From contig NZ_JAAOHY010000004.1 in assembly GCF_011308835.1 (NCBI RefSeq), forward strand, positions 124,001 to 188,000: a stretch of 64,000 nucleotides of DNA. The letters are read 5' to 3'. The translations under genes were made by a program, and so were the position numbers. The notes under the pieces are model-generated. The model ran no database searches and was not told where the DNA came from. It saw nothing but the letters and a program-made list of their open reading frames with translations. Below, one piece after another: positions 16,791-25,920 of this stretch; positions within the stretch are counted from its first letter, which is position 1; every line of letters begins with the position of its first letter. Origin of the DNA: Paracoccus xiamenensis (GTDB lineage Bacteria; Pseudomonadota; Alphaproteobacteria; Rhodobacterales; Rhodobacteraceae).

Positions 16791-17918
16791 ATGAGGCAAT
16801 CGTCATCCAGACGTGAGGAGGTCAAGTTGGTCCGAGATGTCGCCACCGGCATTAGGGTGGGCGGGATAAGCCTGACGATTGCCATATTTGCTGCCGTTCC
16901 CACCCGTGCGGAGGAGGCGCTGCGTGTCGAGTTTCTGACCGTCGCCGCCCGCGAAACCGGTATGCAGATCGAACTGACCGGCACGTTGGAGGCACTGGAC
17001 AGTGTCGACCTGGGTTTTCGCCAGTCCGGTCGGATCACCGAGATGCTGGTAAATGAGGGCGATCATTTCACCGCCGGGCAGGTGCTGGGCCGGATCGACC
17101 CGTTGCAGCTTCAGCAATCGTTGAATGTCGCTATGGCCGCGCTTGCGGCGGCCGAGGCAGCCGAACAACAGGCCCGTCAAGCCGCCGACAGGGCGCAGGC
17201 GATGCTGGATCGCGGTGTCGGCACGCGTGCCGCGCGTGACACCGCCCGCCAGACCCTCAGCGAGGCCGAGACCCAGCTCCAGCAGGCCCGCAGCACGCTG
17301 GACCAGGCCCGCCGCTCGGTCGAGGATACCGAGCTGCGCGCGCCCTTCGCCGGCGTGGTGACCGCCCGCGCGGGCGAGCCGGGGCAGGTTGTCGGCGCGG
17401 CGCAGACGGTGCTGTCGCTGGCCGGCAAGGGTGGGATCGAGGCGGTTTTCATGACCCCTGACCTGCCGATCCTGAACGAGGTGATGGGCACTCCCGTCCA
17501 GCTGTCGACGCTGGATATCATCGCGCCACCGATGACCGGAACGGTGACCGAAATCGCGCCGCTGGTCGATCCCGCGACCGGCTCTGTGCGGGTGCGGGCG
17601 CAAGTTGCGGACGCGCCCGAGAATGTCGACCTGCTGGGGGCCTCGGTCCGGGGCAAGATGATGCTGGGCACCGGCGAGGCAATGGAAATTCCGTGGACCG
17701 CGCTGACCTCTGGACTGGGGACGCCCTGTGTCTGGATCGTGGGCGAAGGCAACAAGGTAGAGCTGCGCGCGGTCGAGATTTCGCGTTTCGATGATGGGCG
17801 GGTGCTGTTGTCGGGCGGGGTTTCGGCGGGCGAGATCGTGGTCGGTGACGGCTCGCAGAAGCTCTATCCCGGTCGCGAGGTCGTGGCGGGGAACGACGTG
17901 AAGACAGGAAACAAATGA
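16791..17918 (+). CDS. RND efflux periplasmic adaptor subunit (first of two)
   Basis: A membrane-fusion protein linking an inner-membrane RND pump to an outer-membrane channel. About 375 residues: a signal-like hydrophobic segment (about 20-40), a split biotinyl-lipoyl domain (LDSVDLGFRQSGRI and APFAGVVTARAGEPGQVV), a Gln/Ala-rich coiled-coil hairpin (about 105-185), then beta-barrel and membrane-proximal domains. ATG 16791 follows AGGGA. A TTG at 16827 follows a stronger GAGGAGG and would remove 12 polar residues, placing the hydrophobic segment nearer the N-terminus; both are plausible. The stop overlaps the second adaptor by ATGA. Confidence 0.9.
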   Translation: MRQSSSRREEVKLVRDVATGIRVGGISLTIAIFAAVPTRAEEALRVEFLTVAARETGMQIELTGTLEALDSVDLGFRQSGRITEMLVNEGDHFTAGQVLGRIDPLQLQQSLNVAMAALAAAEAAEQQARQAADRAQAMLDRGVGTRAARDTARQTLSEAETQLQQARSTLDQARRSVEDTELRAPFAGVVTARAGEPGQVVGAAQTVLSLAGKGGIEAVFMTPDLPILNEVMGTPVQLSTLDIIAPPMTGTVTEIAPLVDPATGSVRVRAQVADAPENVDLLGASVRGKMMLGTGEAMEIPWTALTSGLGTPCVWIVGEGNKVELRAVEISRFDDGRVLLSGGVSAGEIVVGDGSQKLYPGREVVAGNDVKTGNK

Positions 17919-19021
17919 CCCGCGCGACGCCCCGATGCATTTTGGCTGTAATCTCGGCCCTGCTGCTTGCGGCGCCGGCCGCGGCATTTGAACTGCCGTG
18001 GGGCAAGAAGGACGAAGCATTGCCGCAACTGTCGCCGCGCCCGGTGGTGTCGGTGGTGGTGACTGACCTGCCGTCTGAGCTGCGCAGCTTCCCCGGTGTG
18101 GTTGTGGCCGGAACCGAGGTGCAGCTGGGCTTTCAGACCCTTGGACGGTTATCTGCCCGTCCCGTGGATGTGGGCGATCACGTTCGGACCGGCGCGCTAC
18201 TGGCCGAACTGACGCCGGATGACCTGCAAGACAATGTCCGCGCTGCGCGATCTGCCGTCGACGCAGCGCAGGTGAGGCTGGAAACCGCGCAGGCAACGGC
18301 AGAGCGTACGCGCGACCTGGCCAAGCGCAATGTCGCTTCGCGTGCGCAGCTTGAACAGGCCGAACGCGGCCTGAAATCGGCCGAGGCCGGGCTTGCACAG
18401 GCGCAATCGGAACTGGCCCGCGCCGCCGATGCCGAAGGCTTCGCACGCTTGCTGGCGCCCTTTGACGGGGTGGTTTCGGCGGTGATGGAAACGCCGGGTG
18501 CGGTGGTGGGCTCGGGCACGCCGGTGCTGACGCTGTCGGACGTCAACACGCGCGAGGCGGTGATCGACCTGCCCGAGGCCGTGCTTTCGGCGATGCCCGT
18601 CGGCACCGAGGTCGAGATCCAGCTGGAATCCGACAGTGAGACCCGCAGCACCGGCCGGATCAGCCGGATTGACCCGCTGGCGGATGCCGCCACGCGCACC
18701 CGCCGGCTGCATCTGTCCATGGATGACCCGACGAATTTCCGCCTTGGCACGCTGATCCGCGCACAGCGCGGCGGCCCGCGCAGCAATTTCGTGGCCCTGC
18801 CCGAAGCGGCCATTGCCGGCACAGCCGACGCGCCGTGGATCTGGATCGTAGCCCGGCGCGGCGACGCGGCCACGGTTTCGGCGCGAAAAGTCGAATTGGG
18901 GCTGCGGCTGAACGGATTGGTTGAAATCAGCGCCGGCCTGTCGGCGGGCGAAGAGGTGGTCGTGCGCGGGGTTCATTCGCTGACCGAAGGACAGCCGGTC
19001 GGCGAAAGGGTAAAGCCATGA
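17915..19021 (+). CDS. RND efflux periplasmic adaptor subunit (second of two)
   Basis: A second, divergent membrane-fusion protein of 368 residues. It has a clear signal peptide (LLLAAPAAAF), lipoyl half-motifs (LGFQTLGRLSARPVDVGD and APFDGVVSAVMETPG), an Ala/Arg/Glu-rich coiled coil between them, and the C-terminal beta-barrel (LDPL-like IDPLADAATRTRRL). It overlaps the genes on both sides by ATGA. Two adaptors feeding one pump can form a mixed hexamer, as in known dual-adaptor systems such as TriABC-type pumps; that analogy is inference. No outer-membrane TolC-type gene follows. Confidence 0.9.
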   Translation: MTRATPRCILAVISALLLAAPAAAFELPWGKKDEALPQLSPRPVVSVVVTDLPSELRSFPGVVVAGTEVQLGFQTLGRLSARPVDVGDHVRTGALLAELTPDDLQDNVRAARSAVDAAQVRLETAQATAERTRDLAKRNVASRAQLEQAERGLKSAEAGLAQAQSELARAADAEGFARLLAPFDGVVSAVMETPGAVVGSGTPVLTLSDVNTREAVIDLPEAVLSAMPVGTEVEIQLESDSETRSTGRISRIDPLADAATRTRRLHLSMDDPTNFRLGTLIRAQRGGPRSNFVALPEAAIAGTADAPWIWIVARRGDAATVSARKVELGLRLNGLVEISAGLSAGEEVVVRGVHSLTEGQPVGERVKP

Positions 19022-22000
19022 TTCACGGGCCAAGGTTCAACCTGTCGGATTGGGCGTTGAAGCATCGCAGCTTTGTCTGGTTCCTCCTGATCGTGTCGAT
19101 GCTGGCCGGCGCGATTTCCTATGCCAATCTGGGGCGCGAGGAAGACCCGAACTTCACCATCAAAGTCATGGTCATCAGCGCCGCGCTGCCCGGCGCCAGC
19201 ATTGACGAGACGCTGAATCAGGTCACCACGCGGATCGAGAACAAGCTGGAGGAACTGGACGAGCTGGACTTTACCCGTTCCGTCACCATGCCCGGGCAGG
19301 CGGTCGTCTATATCGAGCTTGACCCGACCGTGCGCGGCAGGCGCGTCCCCGAGGTCTGGAAGCGCGTGCGCGAGATGATGTCGGACATTCGCCCCGACTT
19401 CCCGCAGGAATTTGCCGGCTTTCAGTTCAACGACAATTTCGGCGATGTGTTCGGCAATATCTATGCCTTCACCGCCGATGGCTTCACCCCGCGCGAATTG
19501 CGCGACCGCGTGGACGACATCCGCGATCTGGTGCAGGCGCTGCCTTTGGCCGGCAAGGTCGAGCTGCTGGGCGAACAGGACGAGGAGATCTATCTGGAGT
19601 TTTCGCCCTCGCGGCTGGCGGCGCTGGGGCTGAACCAGGAAGATGTCATGGCCACCTTGGCGAACCAGAACGCCATCGCGCCTTCGGGTGTGATCGAGGC
19701 GGGCCCTGAACGTGTCCTCGTCCGCGTCGATGGCGAATTTGGCGATGCCGCCGCAATCGCCGCCGTGAACCTGCGCATCGCGGATCGGTTCTTCAACCTT
19801 GCCGATGTGGCGACGGTCAGGCGCGGCTATGAGGACCCGCCGCAGACGCTGTTCCGTTTCGAGGGCAAGCCCGCCATCGGGCTGCAGATCGGCATGAAGT
19901 CCGGTGGCAATATCCTGGAATTCGGCGAACAGGTCGACGCCCTGATGAACGACGTCGCCGCCGACCTGCCCATCGGCATCGAGATGGCGAAATTCGCCGA
20001 CCAGCCGCATGTCGTTGACGAGGCCGTGGGTCATTTCGTTAAGGCCCTTATCGAGGCGGTGGCCATCGTTCTGCTGGTCAGTTTTGTCAGCCTTGGGCTG
20101 CGGGCGGGGATGGTCGTGACCATGACCATCCCGCTGGTGCTGGCGATCACCTTCGTCTTTATGGATTACTGGGGCATCACGCTTCAGCGGATCTCACTGG
20201 GGGCGCTGATTATCGCGCTTGGCCTGCTGGTCGACGATGCCATGATCGCCATCGAGACGATGATCTCGCGGCTGGAACTGGGCGAAACGCTGACCGACGC
20301 GGCCTCTTACGCCTGGACCTCTATTGCATTCCCGATGCTGACCGGGACGCTGGTCACGGTGGCGGGCTTCATCCCGATCGGGCTGAACAGCTCGGCTGCG
20401 GGGGAGTTTACCTTCTCGCTGTTCGTGGTGATCGCGATTTCGCTGGTCGTCAGCTGGGTGGTTGCGGTGCTGTTCGCGCCGCTGCTGGGCGTTGCCTTCC
20501 TGCCGAGGACGCTGAAGCATCACGGCGAAAAGGTCGGCTGGCTGCGCGGTCGGTTCCACGGCATGCTGCGCCTGTCGATGCGGTTCAAGTGGCTGACCAT
20601 CGCCGTCACCGTGATCGCCTTTGCGATTTCGATCTGGGGGATGCGCTTTGTCGAACAGCAGTTTTTCCCCACATCCGACCGCCCCGAGGTGCTCGTCGAT
20701 ATCACTATGCGCCAGAACGCATCCATCGCCGGCACGCGCGAGACGATGGACAAGCTGGAATCGCATTTGAAGGATGACGAGGATGTGCTGTTCTGGACGT
20801 CTTATGTCGGGCGGGGCGCGCCGCGCTTTGTCCTTGCAATGGATGTGCAGACGCCGGGGCCGCATATCGGGCAGATCCTGATCCAGACGCCGGATCTGGC
20901 GGCGCGCGACCGCGTGAAGGCAAAGCTGGACCAGATCGCCGAGACAGAACTTTACGCCGCCGACATCTACGTCAAGAACCTGGAAATCGGCCCGCCGGTC
21001 GGCAAGCCGGTGCAATACCGCGTCTCTGGCCCCGATATCGACGCGACGCGCGACGCTGCCCGCAAGCTGGCGGCGGTTATCGCGACCGAGCCGCGGCTGA
21101 CCGGCGTGGCTCTGGACTGGAACGAACCCGCGCGGGTCGTGCGCCTGCAGGTCAGTCAGGATCAGGCGCGGCGGTTGGGGATCAGCTCTGCCGATATTGC
21201 CAGCTCGTTGGCGGCGATGTTTTCCGGGCGCACCATCACCCAGCTGCGCGACGGTGAGTTCCTGATCGACGTGGTCAGCCGGGGCAGCGCGGACGAACGC
21301 ACAACTATCGACACGCTGCGTAACCTGCAACTGGCAACACCGACCAGCACGCCGATTCCGCTGGCCAGTCTGGCAACCGCCGTTTACGGGACCGAGCAGC
21401 CGCTGATCATGCAGCGCGACGGGCTGCCCACGGTGACCGTCAAGGCAGCCATCACTACCAAGGATCAGCCGGCGACTTTGGTCAATGCACTGTCATCGCG
21501 CGTTGCCGAGTTCGAAGAGACGTTGCCTTCGAACATCCGGGTCGAGGTCGGCGGCACCGTCGAAACCTCGGCCGACAGCCAGGAACCGATCGCGGCCGTC
21601 GTGCCGCTGATGCTGCTGATCATGGCCTTCCTGGTCATGGCGCAGATGCAAAGCTTCCGGCTGTCGGCCATCGTCTTTGCCGCCGCCCCCATTGGCCTGA
21701 TTGGCGTGGTCGCGGTTCTGGCCGGTTTCGGCGTGCCGATGGGCTTTGTCGCCATTCTGGGGATTCTGGCGCTGGTGGGGATCCTGATCCGCAACTCGAT
21801 CATCCTTGTCCACGAGGTGCAGGTCCTGATCGACAAGGGCCGCACCCGCTGGGATGCGGTTTACGAGGCATCGGACAGCCGCGCCCGCCCGATCCTGCTG
21901 ACGGCGGCGGCGGCGTCATTGGCGCTGATCCCGATCTCGCGGCAGGTGTTCTGGGGGCCGATGGCCTTTGCCATGATGGGCGGAATCATCGCCGGCACGC

Positions 22001-22080
22001 TGATTACGCTGCTGTTCGTGCCGGCGCTGTATTGCGCGGTCTTCGGGGTCAAACCGCCCGGCGATGATGGCGCAAACTGA
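19018..22080 (+). CDS. RND-family efflux pump, inner-membrane subunit
   Basis: A 1020-residue proton-driven transporter of the AcrB/MexF superfamily. A first membrane helix (about 14-32) is followed by a large periplasmic loop, then helices 2-6. The fourth-helix relay motif GLLVDDAMIAIETM carries the paired acidic residues that carry protons. The second half repeats this layout, ending in GFGVPMGFVAILGILALVGILIRNS and a final helix. Its start overlaps the second adaptor by ATGA, so the three genes form one operon. The substrate is unknown; the two-adaptor arrangement is the main distinguishing point. Confidence 0.94.
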   Translation: MIHGPRFNLSDWALKHRSFVWFLLIVSMLAGAISYANLGREEDPNFTIKVMVISAALPGASIDETLNQVTTRIENKLEELDELDFTRSVTMPGQAVVYIELDPTVRGRRVPEVWKRVREMMSDIRPDFPQEFAGFQFNDNFGDVFGNIYAFTADGFTPRELRDRVDDIRDLVQALPLAGKVELLGEQDEEIYLEFSPSRLAALGLNQEDVMATLANQNAIAPSGVIEAGPERVLVRVDGEFGDAAAIAAVNLRIADRFFNLADVATVRRGYEDPPQTLFRFEGKPAIGLQIGMKSGGNILEFGEQVDALMNDVAADLPIGIEMAKFADQPHVVDEAVGHFVKALIEAVAIVLLVSFVSLGLRAGMVVTMTIPLVLAITFVFMDYWGITLQRISLGALIIALGLLVDDAMIAIETMISRLELGETLTDAASYAWTSIAFPMLTGTLVTVAGFIPIGLNSSAAGEFTFSLFVVIAISLVVSWVVAVLFAPLLGVAFLPRTLKHHGEKVGWLRGRFHGMLRLSMRFKWLTIAVTVIAFAISIWGMRFVEQQFFPTSDRPEVLVDITMRQNASIAGTRETMDKLESHLKDDEDVLFWTSYVGRGAPRFVLAMDVQTPGPHIGQILIQTPDLAARDRVKAKLDQIAETELYAADIYVKNLEIGPPVGKPVQYRVSGPDIDATRDAARKLAAVIATEPRLTGVALDWNEPARVVRLQVSQDQARRLGISSADIASSLAAMFSGRTITQLRDGEFLIDVVSRGSADERTTIDTLRNLQLATPTSTPIPLASLATAVYGTEQPLIMQRDGLPTVTVKAAITTKDQPATLVNALSSRVAEFEETLPSNIRVEVGGTVETSADSQEPIAAVVPLMLLIMAFLVMAQMQSFRLSAIVFAAAPIGLIGVVAVLAGFGVPMGFVAILGILALVGILIRNSIILVHEVQVLIDKGRTRWDAVYEASDSRARPILLTAAAASLALIPISRQVFWGPMAFAMMGGIIAGTLITLLFVPALYCAVFGVKPPGDDGAN

Positions 22081-22137
22081 TTGACGGCAGGGGCCGTGCG
22101 CGTAGGAATGCCTGACCCCAGCCCGCCCGGAGGATCC

Positions 22138-24414
22138 ATGACCGACAAGACGCCGCGCAACCGCATCACGCCCGAGGAGGCGCTGGCCTATCACTTGGAG
22201 CCGCGTCCGGGAAAATTCGACGTCGTGCCCTCGACCCCGATGGCGACGCAGCGCGACCTGTCGCTGGCCTATTCGCCGGGGGTGGCGGTGCCGGTGCAGG
22301 CCATCGCCGACCGGCCCGAAACCGCTTACGACTATACCACCAAGGGCAATCTGGTCGCGGTCATCAGCAATGGCACGGCCATTCTGGGAATGGGTAACCT
22401 CGGCGCGCTGGCATCGAAGCCGGTGATGGAAGGCAAGGCGGTTCTGTTCAAGCGCTTCGCCGACGTGAACGCCATCGACATCGAACTGGACACCGAAGAC
22501 CCTGACGAGATCATTCAGGCCGTCCGTCTGATGGGCCCCACATTCGGCGGCATCAACCTTGAAGACATCAAGGCGCCGGAATGCTTCATCATCGAAAGCC
22601 GCCTGAAAGAGCTGATGGACATCCCCGTCTTCCATGACGACCAGCATGGCACGGCGGTGATCTGCGCGGCGGGGCTGATGAATGCGCTGCAGCTGTCCGG
22701 CAAGCGGATCGAGGATGTGAAGATCGTCCTGAACGGTGCGGGCGCGGCGGGCATTGCCTGTCTGGAACTGATCAAGACGATGGGCGCGCGGCAAGAAAAC
22801 TGCATCATGTGCGACACCAAGGGCGTGATTTATCAGGGCCGGACCGAGGGCATGAACCAGTGGAAATCGGCCCATGCCGTCGTGACCGAGGCCCGCACGC
22901 TGGAAGAAGCCATGAAGGGCGCGGATGTGTTCCTTGGTGTCTCGGCCAAGGGCGCGGTGACGCCGGAAATGGTCGAAAGCATGGCGGAAAACCCGGTCAT
23001 CTTCGCCATGGCCAACCCGGACCCGGAAATCACGCCCGAGGACGCCCATGCCGTCCGCCCTGACGCCATCGTAGCCACCGGGCGCAGCGATTATCCCAAT
23101 CAGGTCAATAACGTCCTGGGCTTCCCCTATCTGTTCCGGGGCGCGCTGGATATCCACGCCCGCGCCATCAATGACGAAATGAAGCTGGCCTGCGCCCGCG
23201 CGCTTGCCGAACTCGCGCGCGAGGATGTGCCGGACGAGGTTGCCGTGGCTTATGGCCGCAAGCTGCAATTCGGGCGCGACTATATCATCCCGACGCCCTT
23301 CGATCCGCGCCTGATCCATGTGATCCCGCCCGCCGTCGCCAAGGCCGGGATGGATACCGGCGTCGCCCGCCGCCCGATCATCGACATGGAGGCCTATACC
23401 CATGCCTTGAAGGCGCGGATGGACCCGACGGCGGCGATCCTGCAAGGCATCCACGCCCGCGCGCGCCAGCATCAGGCGCGGATGATCTTCGCCGAAGGCG
23501 ACGATCCGCGCGTGCTGCGGGCCGCCGTCGCCTGGCAGCGGGGCGGGATGGGATCCTCCATCGTTGTGGGCCGCGAATCCGACGTGCGCGAGAAGCTGGA
23601 GGCCGCCGGCCTTGGTGATGCCGTGCGCGAACTGACCGTGGTAAACGCTCACAGCACCCGCCATCTGGATGCCTATCACGATTTTCTTTACCGCCGGTTG
23701 CAACGCAAGGGCGTCGACCGCGAGGATGCCGATAAAGAGGTCAACCGCGACCGTCATGTCTTCGCCTCGCTGATGCTGGCCCATGGCCATGGCGATGGGC
23801 TGGTGGCAGGGGCCACGCGCAAGAACGCGCATGTTCTGGCCCAGATCGGTCAGGTCTTCGACGTGCGCCCTCAGGACGGTGCGGTCGGGATTACGGCGGT
23901 GCTGCACAAGGGCCGGATCGTGCTGATCGGCGATACGCTGGTCCATGAATGGCCCGAGGCAGAGGATCTGGCCGATATTGGCACCCGCGGCGCCCATGTC
24001 GCCCGCGATCTGGGGCTGGACCCGCGCGTCGCCTTCCTGTCATTTTCCAATTTCGGCTATCCGGTCAGCGAGAGGGCCGAGAAGATGGCCGAGGCGACCC
24101 ATGTTCTGGACCGCCGCCAAGTCGATTTCGAATATGAAGGCGAAATGACCGTCGATGTCGCGCTGAACATGGATCAGGCGGCGAAATATCCCTTCTCGCG
24201 CCTGACGGGACCGGCCAATGTGCTGGTGGTACCGGCGCGGCATTCGGCCAGCATTTCGGTGAAGTTGATGCAGGAAATGGCGGGGGCGACGGTGATCGGG
24301 CCGATCCTGACCGGCGTCGACAAGCCGATCCAGATCTGTTCGACCTCGTCCACGGTCAACGACATCCTGAACATGGCCGCGATTGCGGCGGGGCGGCTGG
24401 GGCAGGTGCGCTAG
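22138..24414 (+). CDS. maeB: NADP-dependent malic enzyme with C-terminal phosphotransacetylase-like domain
   Basis: Decarboxylates malate to pyruvate with NADP+. The 758-residue, two-part structure is typical of MaeB. The malic enzyme part (about 1-430) has YSPGVAVPV, the metal/catalytic segment [10 protein letters not shown] and the Rossmann motif NGAGAAGIA. The C-terminal 330 residues resemble phosphotransacetylase ([32 protein letters not shown]) but in this family have a regulatory role, sensing acetyl-CoA. ATG 22138 follows a CGGAGGATCC ribosome-binding site. It is 57 nt downstream of the RND pump gene, probably a separate unit, and is convergent with the tusA-like gene. Confidence 0.94.
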   Translation: MTDKTPRNRITPEEALAYHLEPRPGKFDVVPSTPMATQRDLSLAYSPGVAVPVQAIADRPETAYDYTTKGNLVAVISNGTAILGMGNLGALASKPVMEGKAVLFKRFADVNAIDIELDTEDPDEIIQAVRLMGPTFGGINLEDIKAPECFIIESRLKELMDIPVFHDDQHGTAVICAAGLMNALQLSGKRIEDVKIVLNGAGAAGIACLELIKTMGARQENCIMCDTKGVIYQGRTEGMNQWKSAHAVVTEARTLEEAMKGADVFLGVSAKGAVTPEMVESMAENPVIFAMANPDPEITPEDAHAVRPDAIVATGRSDYPNQVNNVLGFPYLFRGALDIHARAINDEMKLACARALAELAREDVPDEVAVAYGRKLQFGRDYIIPTPFDPRLIHVIPPAVAKAGMDTGVARRPIIDMEAYTHALKARMDPTAAILQGIHARARQHQARMIFAEGDDPRVLRAAVAWQRGGMGSSIVVGRESDVREKLEAAGLGDAVRELTVVNAHSTRHLDAYHDFLYRRLQRKGVDREDADKEVNRDRHVFASLMLAHGHGDGLVAGATRKNAHVLAQIGQVFDVRPQDGAVGITAVLHKGRIVLIGDTLVHEWPEAEDLADIGTRGAHVARDLGLDPRVAFLSFSNFGYPVSERAEKMAEATHVLDRRQVDFEYEGEMTVDVALNMDQAAKYPFSRLTGPANVLVVPARHSASISVKLMQEMAGATVIGPILTGVDKPIQICSTSSTVNDILNMAAIAAGRLGQVR

Positions 24415-24423
24415 GCCGCCGTG

Positions 24424-24669
24424 TCAGGCCGGGGCGCGGCAGGCGAAGGCATCGCCGCGCATCACCTCATAGCGGGTGGCGCCGTCGATTTCGGTGACAG
24501 AGATCAGGACATGCCCCGATTCGGCGCAGAAATGCGGCACGTCGACCGCCGCCATGGCATCGGTGGCGATCAGCGCCACGCGGCTGCCGGGGGCAGCGGC
24601 GTTCAGGAATTTGCGCAGGCGCAGGACCGGCAGCGGGCATAACAGGCCGCGCGCGTCCAGTTCGGTCAT
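24424..24669 (-). CDS. TusA-family sulfur-carrier protein
   Basis: An 81-residue protein of the TusA/SirA/YedF fold, which carries sulfur as a persulfide on one cysteine. The diagnostic CPxP element is present as LLCPLPVLRLRKFL, with Cys11 near the N-terminus, followed by the beta strand VALIATDAMAAVDVPHF. The start ATG overlaps the DUF2478 stop by 4 nt. Family members serve tRNA thiolation, molybdenum-cofactor maturation or sulfur oxidation; which applies here is not shown. Coupling to a DUF2478 protein favours a molybdoenzyme or metal-cofactor role. It ends 9 nt from the convergent maeB stop. Confidence 0.85.
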   Translation of the reverse strand: MTELDARGLLCPLPVLRLRKFLNAAAPGSRVALIATDAMAAVDVPHFCAESGHVLISVTEIDGATRYEVMRGDAFACRAPA

Positions 24670-25178
24670 GCCGCGACCCGCAGGGCGCGGCGGCACCAGT
24701 TCGCCGCTTCTTCGGGGGCCAGCTGCACGGCAAGATCGCCGGCGAAGGCCAGAAATTCGGCCTGCTGCTGCGGTGCCACGGAAATCAGCACCGGCAGGTC
24801 GCGCTCCATTGCGGCAGCAATGACCGCCACCATGCCGCGGCCCAGAATCTCCTGCTTGCCGAACTTGTTCAGCACGACCATCTGGGCCTCGGGCAGGGTT
24901 TCCAGAACGCGTTGCGCCGCGCCTTCCAGCGCACCCGCATCCAGCCGGCAACCCGTCGATTCGCGCCCCAGATCCTGCGAGATGGCTACGTCCGGCCCAT
25001 CGTCCCCCAAGACCTCCAGCATCATGTCGCAATGACAATCCGCGCCCTTGGGGGTGTTGGTCTGGATCGCACCGCGCACGGCGATGCCTTCGGCGGCCAG
25101 TTGGGCGGCGATCTGGCGCATCAGGTCATGCGCGCCATCGCCCCCGCCGGTCGCCGACTGATCCAGCCAGCCCAGCAT
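24666..25178 (-). CDS. DUF2478 domain protein
   Basis: A 170-residue protein of the DUF2478 family, whose function is not settled. Recognisable family segments are NTPKGADCHCDMML, ISQDLGRESTGCRLDAGALE and VVLNKFGKQEILGRGM. Relatives are described as NTPase-like and often sit near molybdate transport genes; no clear Walker A motif is seen here. Two Cys residues in DCHCD and one in TGCRLD could bind metal or sulfur. ATG 25178 shares one base with the gcrA stop, and its stop overlaps the tusA-like start, so all three genes are translationally coupled. Confidence 0.78.
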   Translation of the reverse strand: MLGWLDQSATGGGDGAHDLMRQIAAQLAAEGIAVRGAIQTNTPKGADCHCDMMLEVLGDDGPDVAISQDLGRESTGCRLDAGALEGAAQRVLETLPEAQMVVLNKFGKQEILGRGMVAVIAAAMERDLPVLISVAPQQQAEFLAFAGDLAVQLAPEEAANWCRRALRVAA

Positions 25179-25810
25179 CAGCGGCGGCGGTCCCGGCGCG
25201 AGCTCATCGGCTGGAAGGCGACGCCGACATGGGCCTCGCAATAAGGTTTTCCGGGCTGGCTGGGCAGGCCGCAGAACCAGAATTTTTCGGTCGCGGGGTC
25301 GCCGATCGGCCATTTGCAGGTCCGCTCGGTCAGTTCCATCAGCGACAGCTTGCGGGCCGATTTCTCGACCTCGCGCACATTCGCCAGTGCTTCGGGGCTG
25401 ATTTCATTGGCCGAGGGCTGCGGCGGCAGCGGTTGGCCGGCCGGCACGATGGGGCGGCGCGGGGTGAAGGCAACAGGGGCCTCGGCTGCGGGTGCCGCGT
25501 CGGTTGCGCCCTGCGACGCAGAGGCCGGGGCGGCGGCAGCCGGTTCAGGACGCGAGGTCGGCGCGGCCTTGGGCTTCGGTGCGGGCTTTGCCTTTGCCTC
25601 GACCTTCGGTTCGGGGGCTGGCGCAGGGGCAGCGGCGGCGGGCGCGGCCTCTGCCTCGCCCTCGTCGCGGTTCGACAGGCCAAGGCGATGCACCTTGCCG
25701 ATGACGGCGTTCCGAGTGACCCCGCCCAGTTCTTTCGCGATCTGGCTGGCGGACTGGCCCTCGGACCACATCCGCTTGAGCGTTTCGACGCGTTCGTCGG
25801 TCCAGGACAT
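25178..25810 (-). CDS. gcrA: GcrA cell-cycle transcription regulator
   Basis: GcrA binds sigma-70 RNA polymerase holoenzyme and promoters carrying methylated GANTC, driving cell-cycle genes in alphaproteobacteria. The N-terminal 45 residues are the diagnostic helix-turn-helix (SWTDERVETLKRMW, SASQIAKELG, TRNAVIGKVHRLGL). A long Pro/Ala/Lys-rich linker follows (about 50-140). The C-terminal segment holds four Cys in CKWPIGDP, WFCGLP and YCEAHV, matching the sigma-binding domain. At 210 residues it has a longer linker than Caulobacter GcrA. It is the first gene of an overlapping trio with DUF2478 and a TusA-like protein, an unexpected operon for a cell-cycle factor. Confidence 0.95.
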   Translation of the reverse strand: MSWTDERVETLKRMWSEGQSASQIAKELGGVTRNAVIGKVHRLGLSNRDEGEAEAAPAAAAPAPAPEPKVEAKAKPAPKPKAAPTSRPEPAAAAPASASQGATDAAPAAEAPVAFTPRRPIVPAGQPLPPQPSANEISPEALANVREVEKSARKLSLMELTERTCKWPIGDPATEKFWFCGLPSQPGKPYCEAHVGVAFQPMSSRRDRRR

Positions 25811-25920
25811 TTCGGCCTTTCTGGCGGACCCGCCGCCGATCTTGCAATTTCAGACTGACCCGGCCAAACCGGGATCGGACAGAAATATCCTGCCACGCGC
25901 CCCAATTCAAGCAGTCCGCC

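Noticed and set aside
21916..23997. A 693-codon open frame antisense to the RND pump and malic enzyme genes.
   Set aside because: It spans two confidently assigned plus-strand genes, is rich in Gly/His/Arg typical of antisense GC-rich frames, and has no domain signature.
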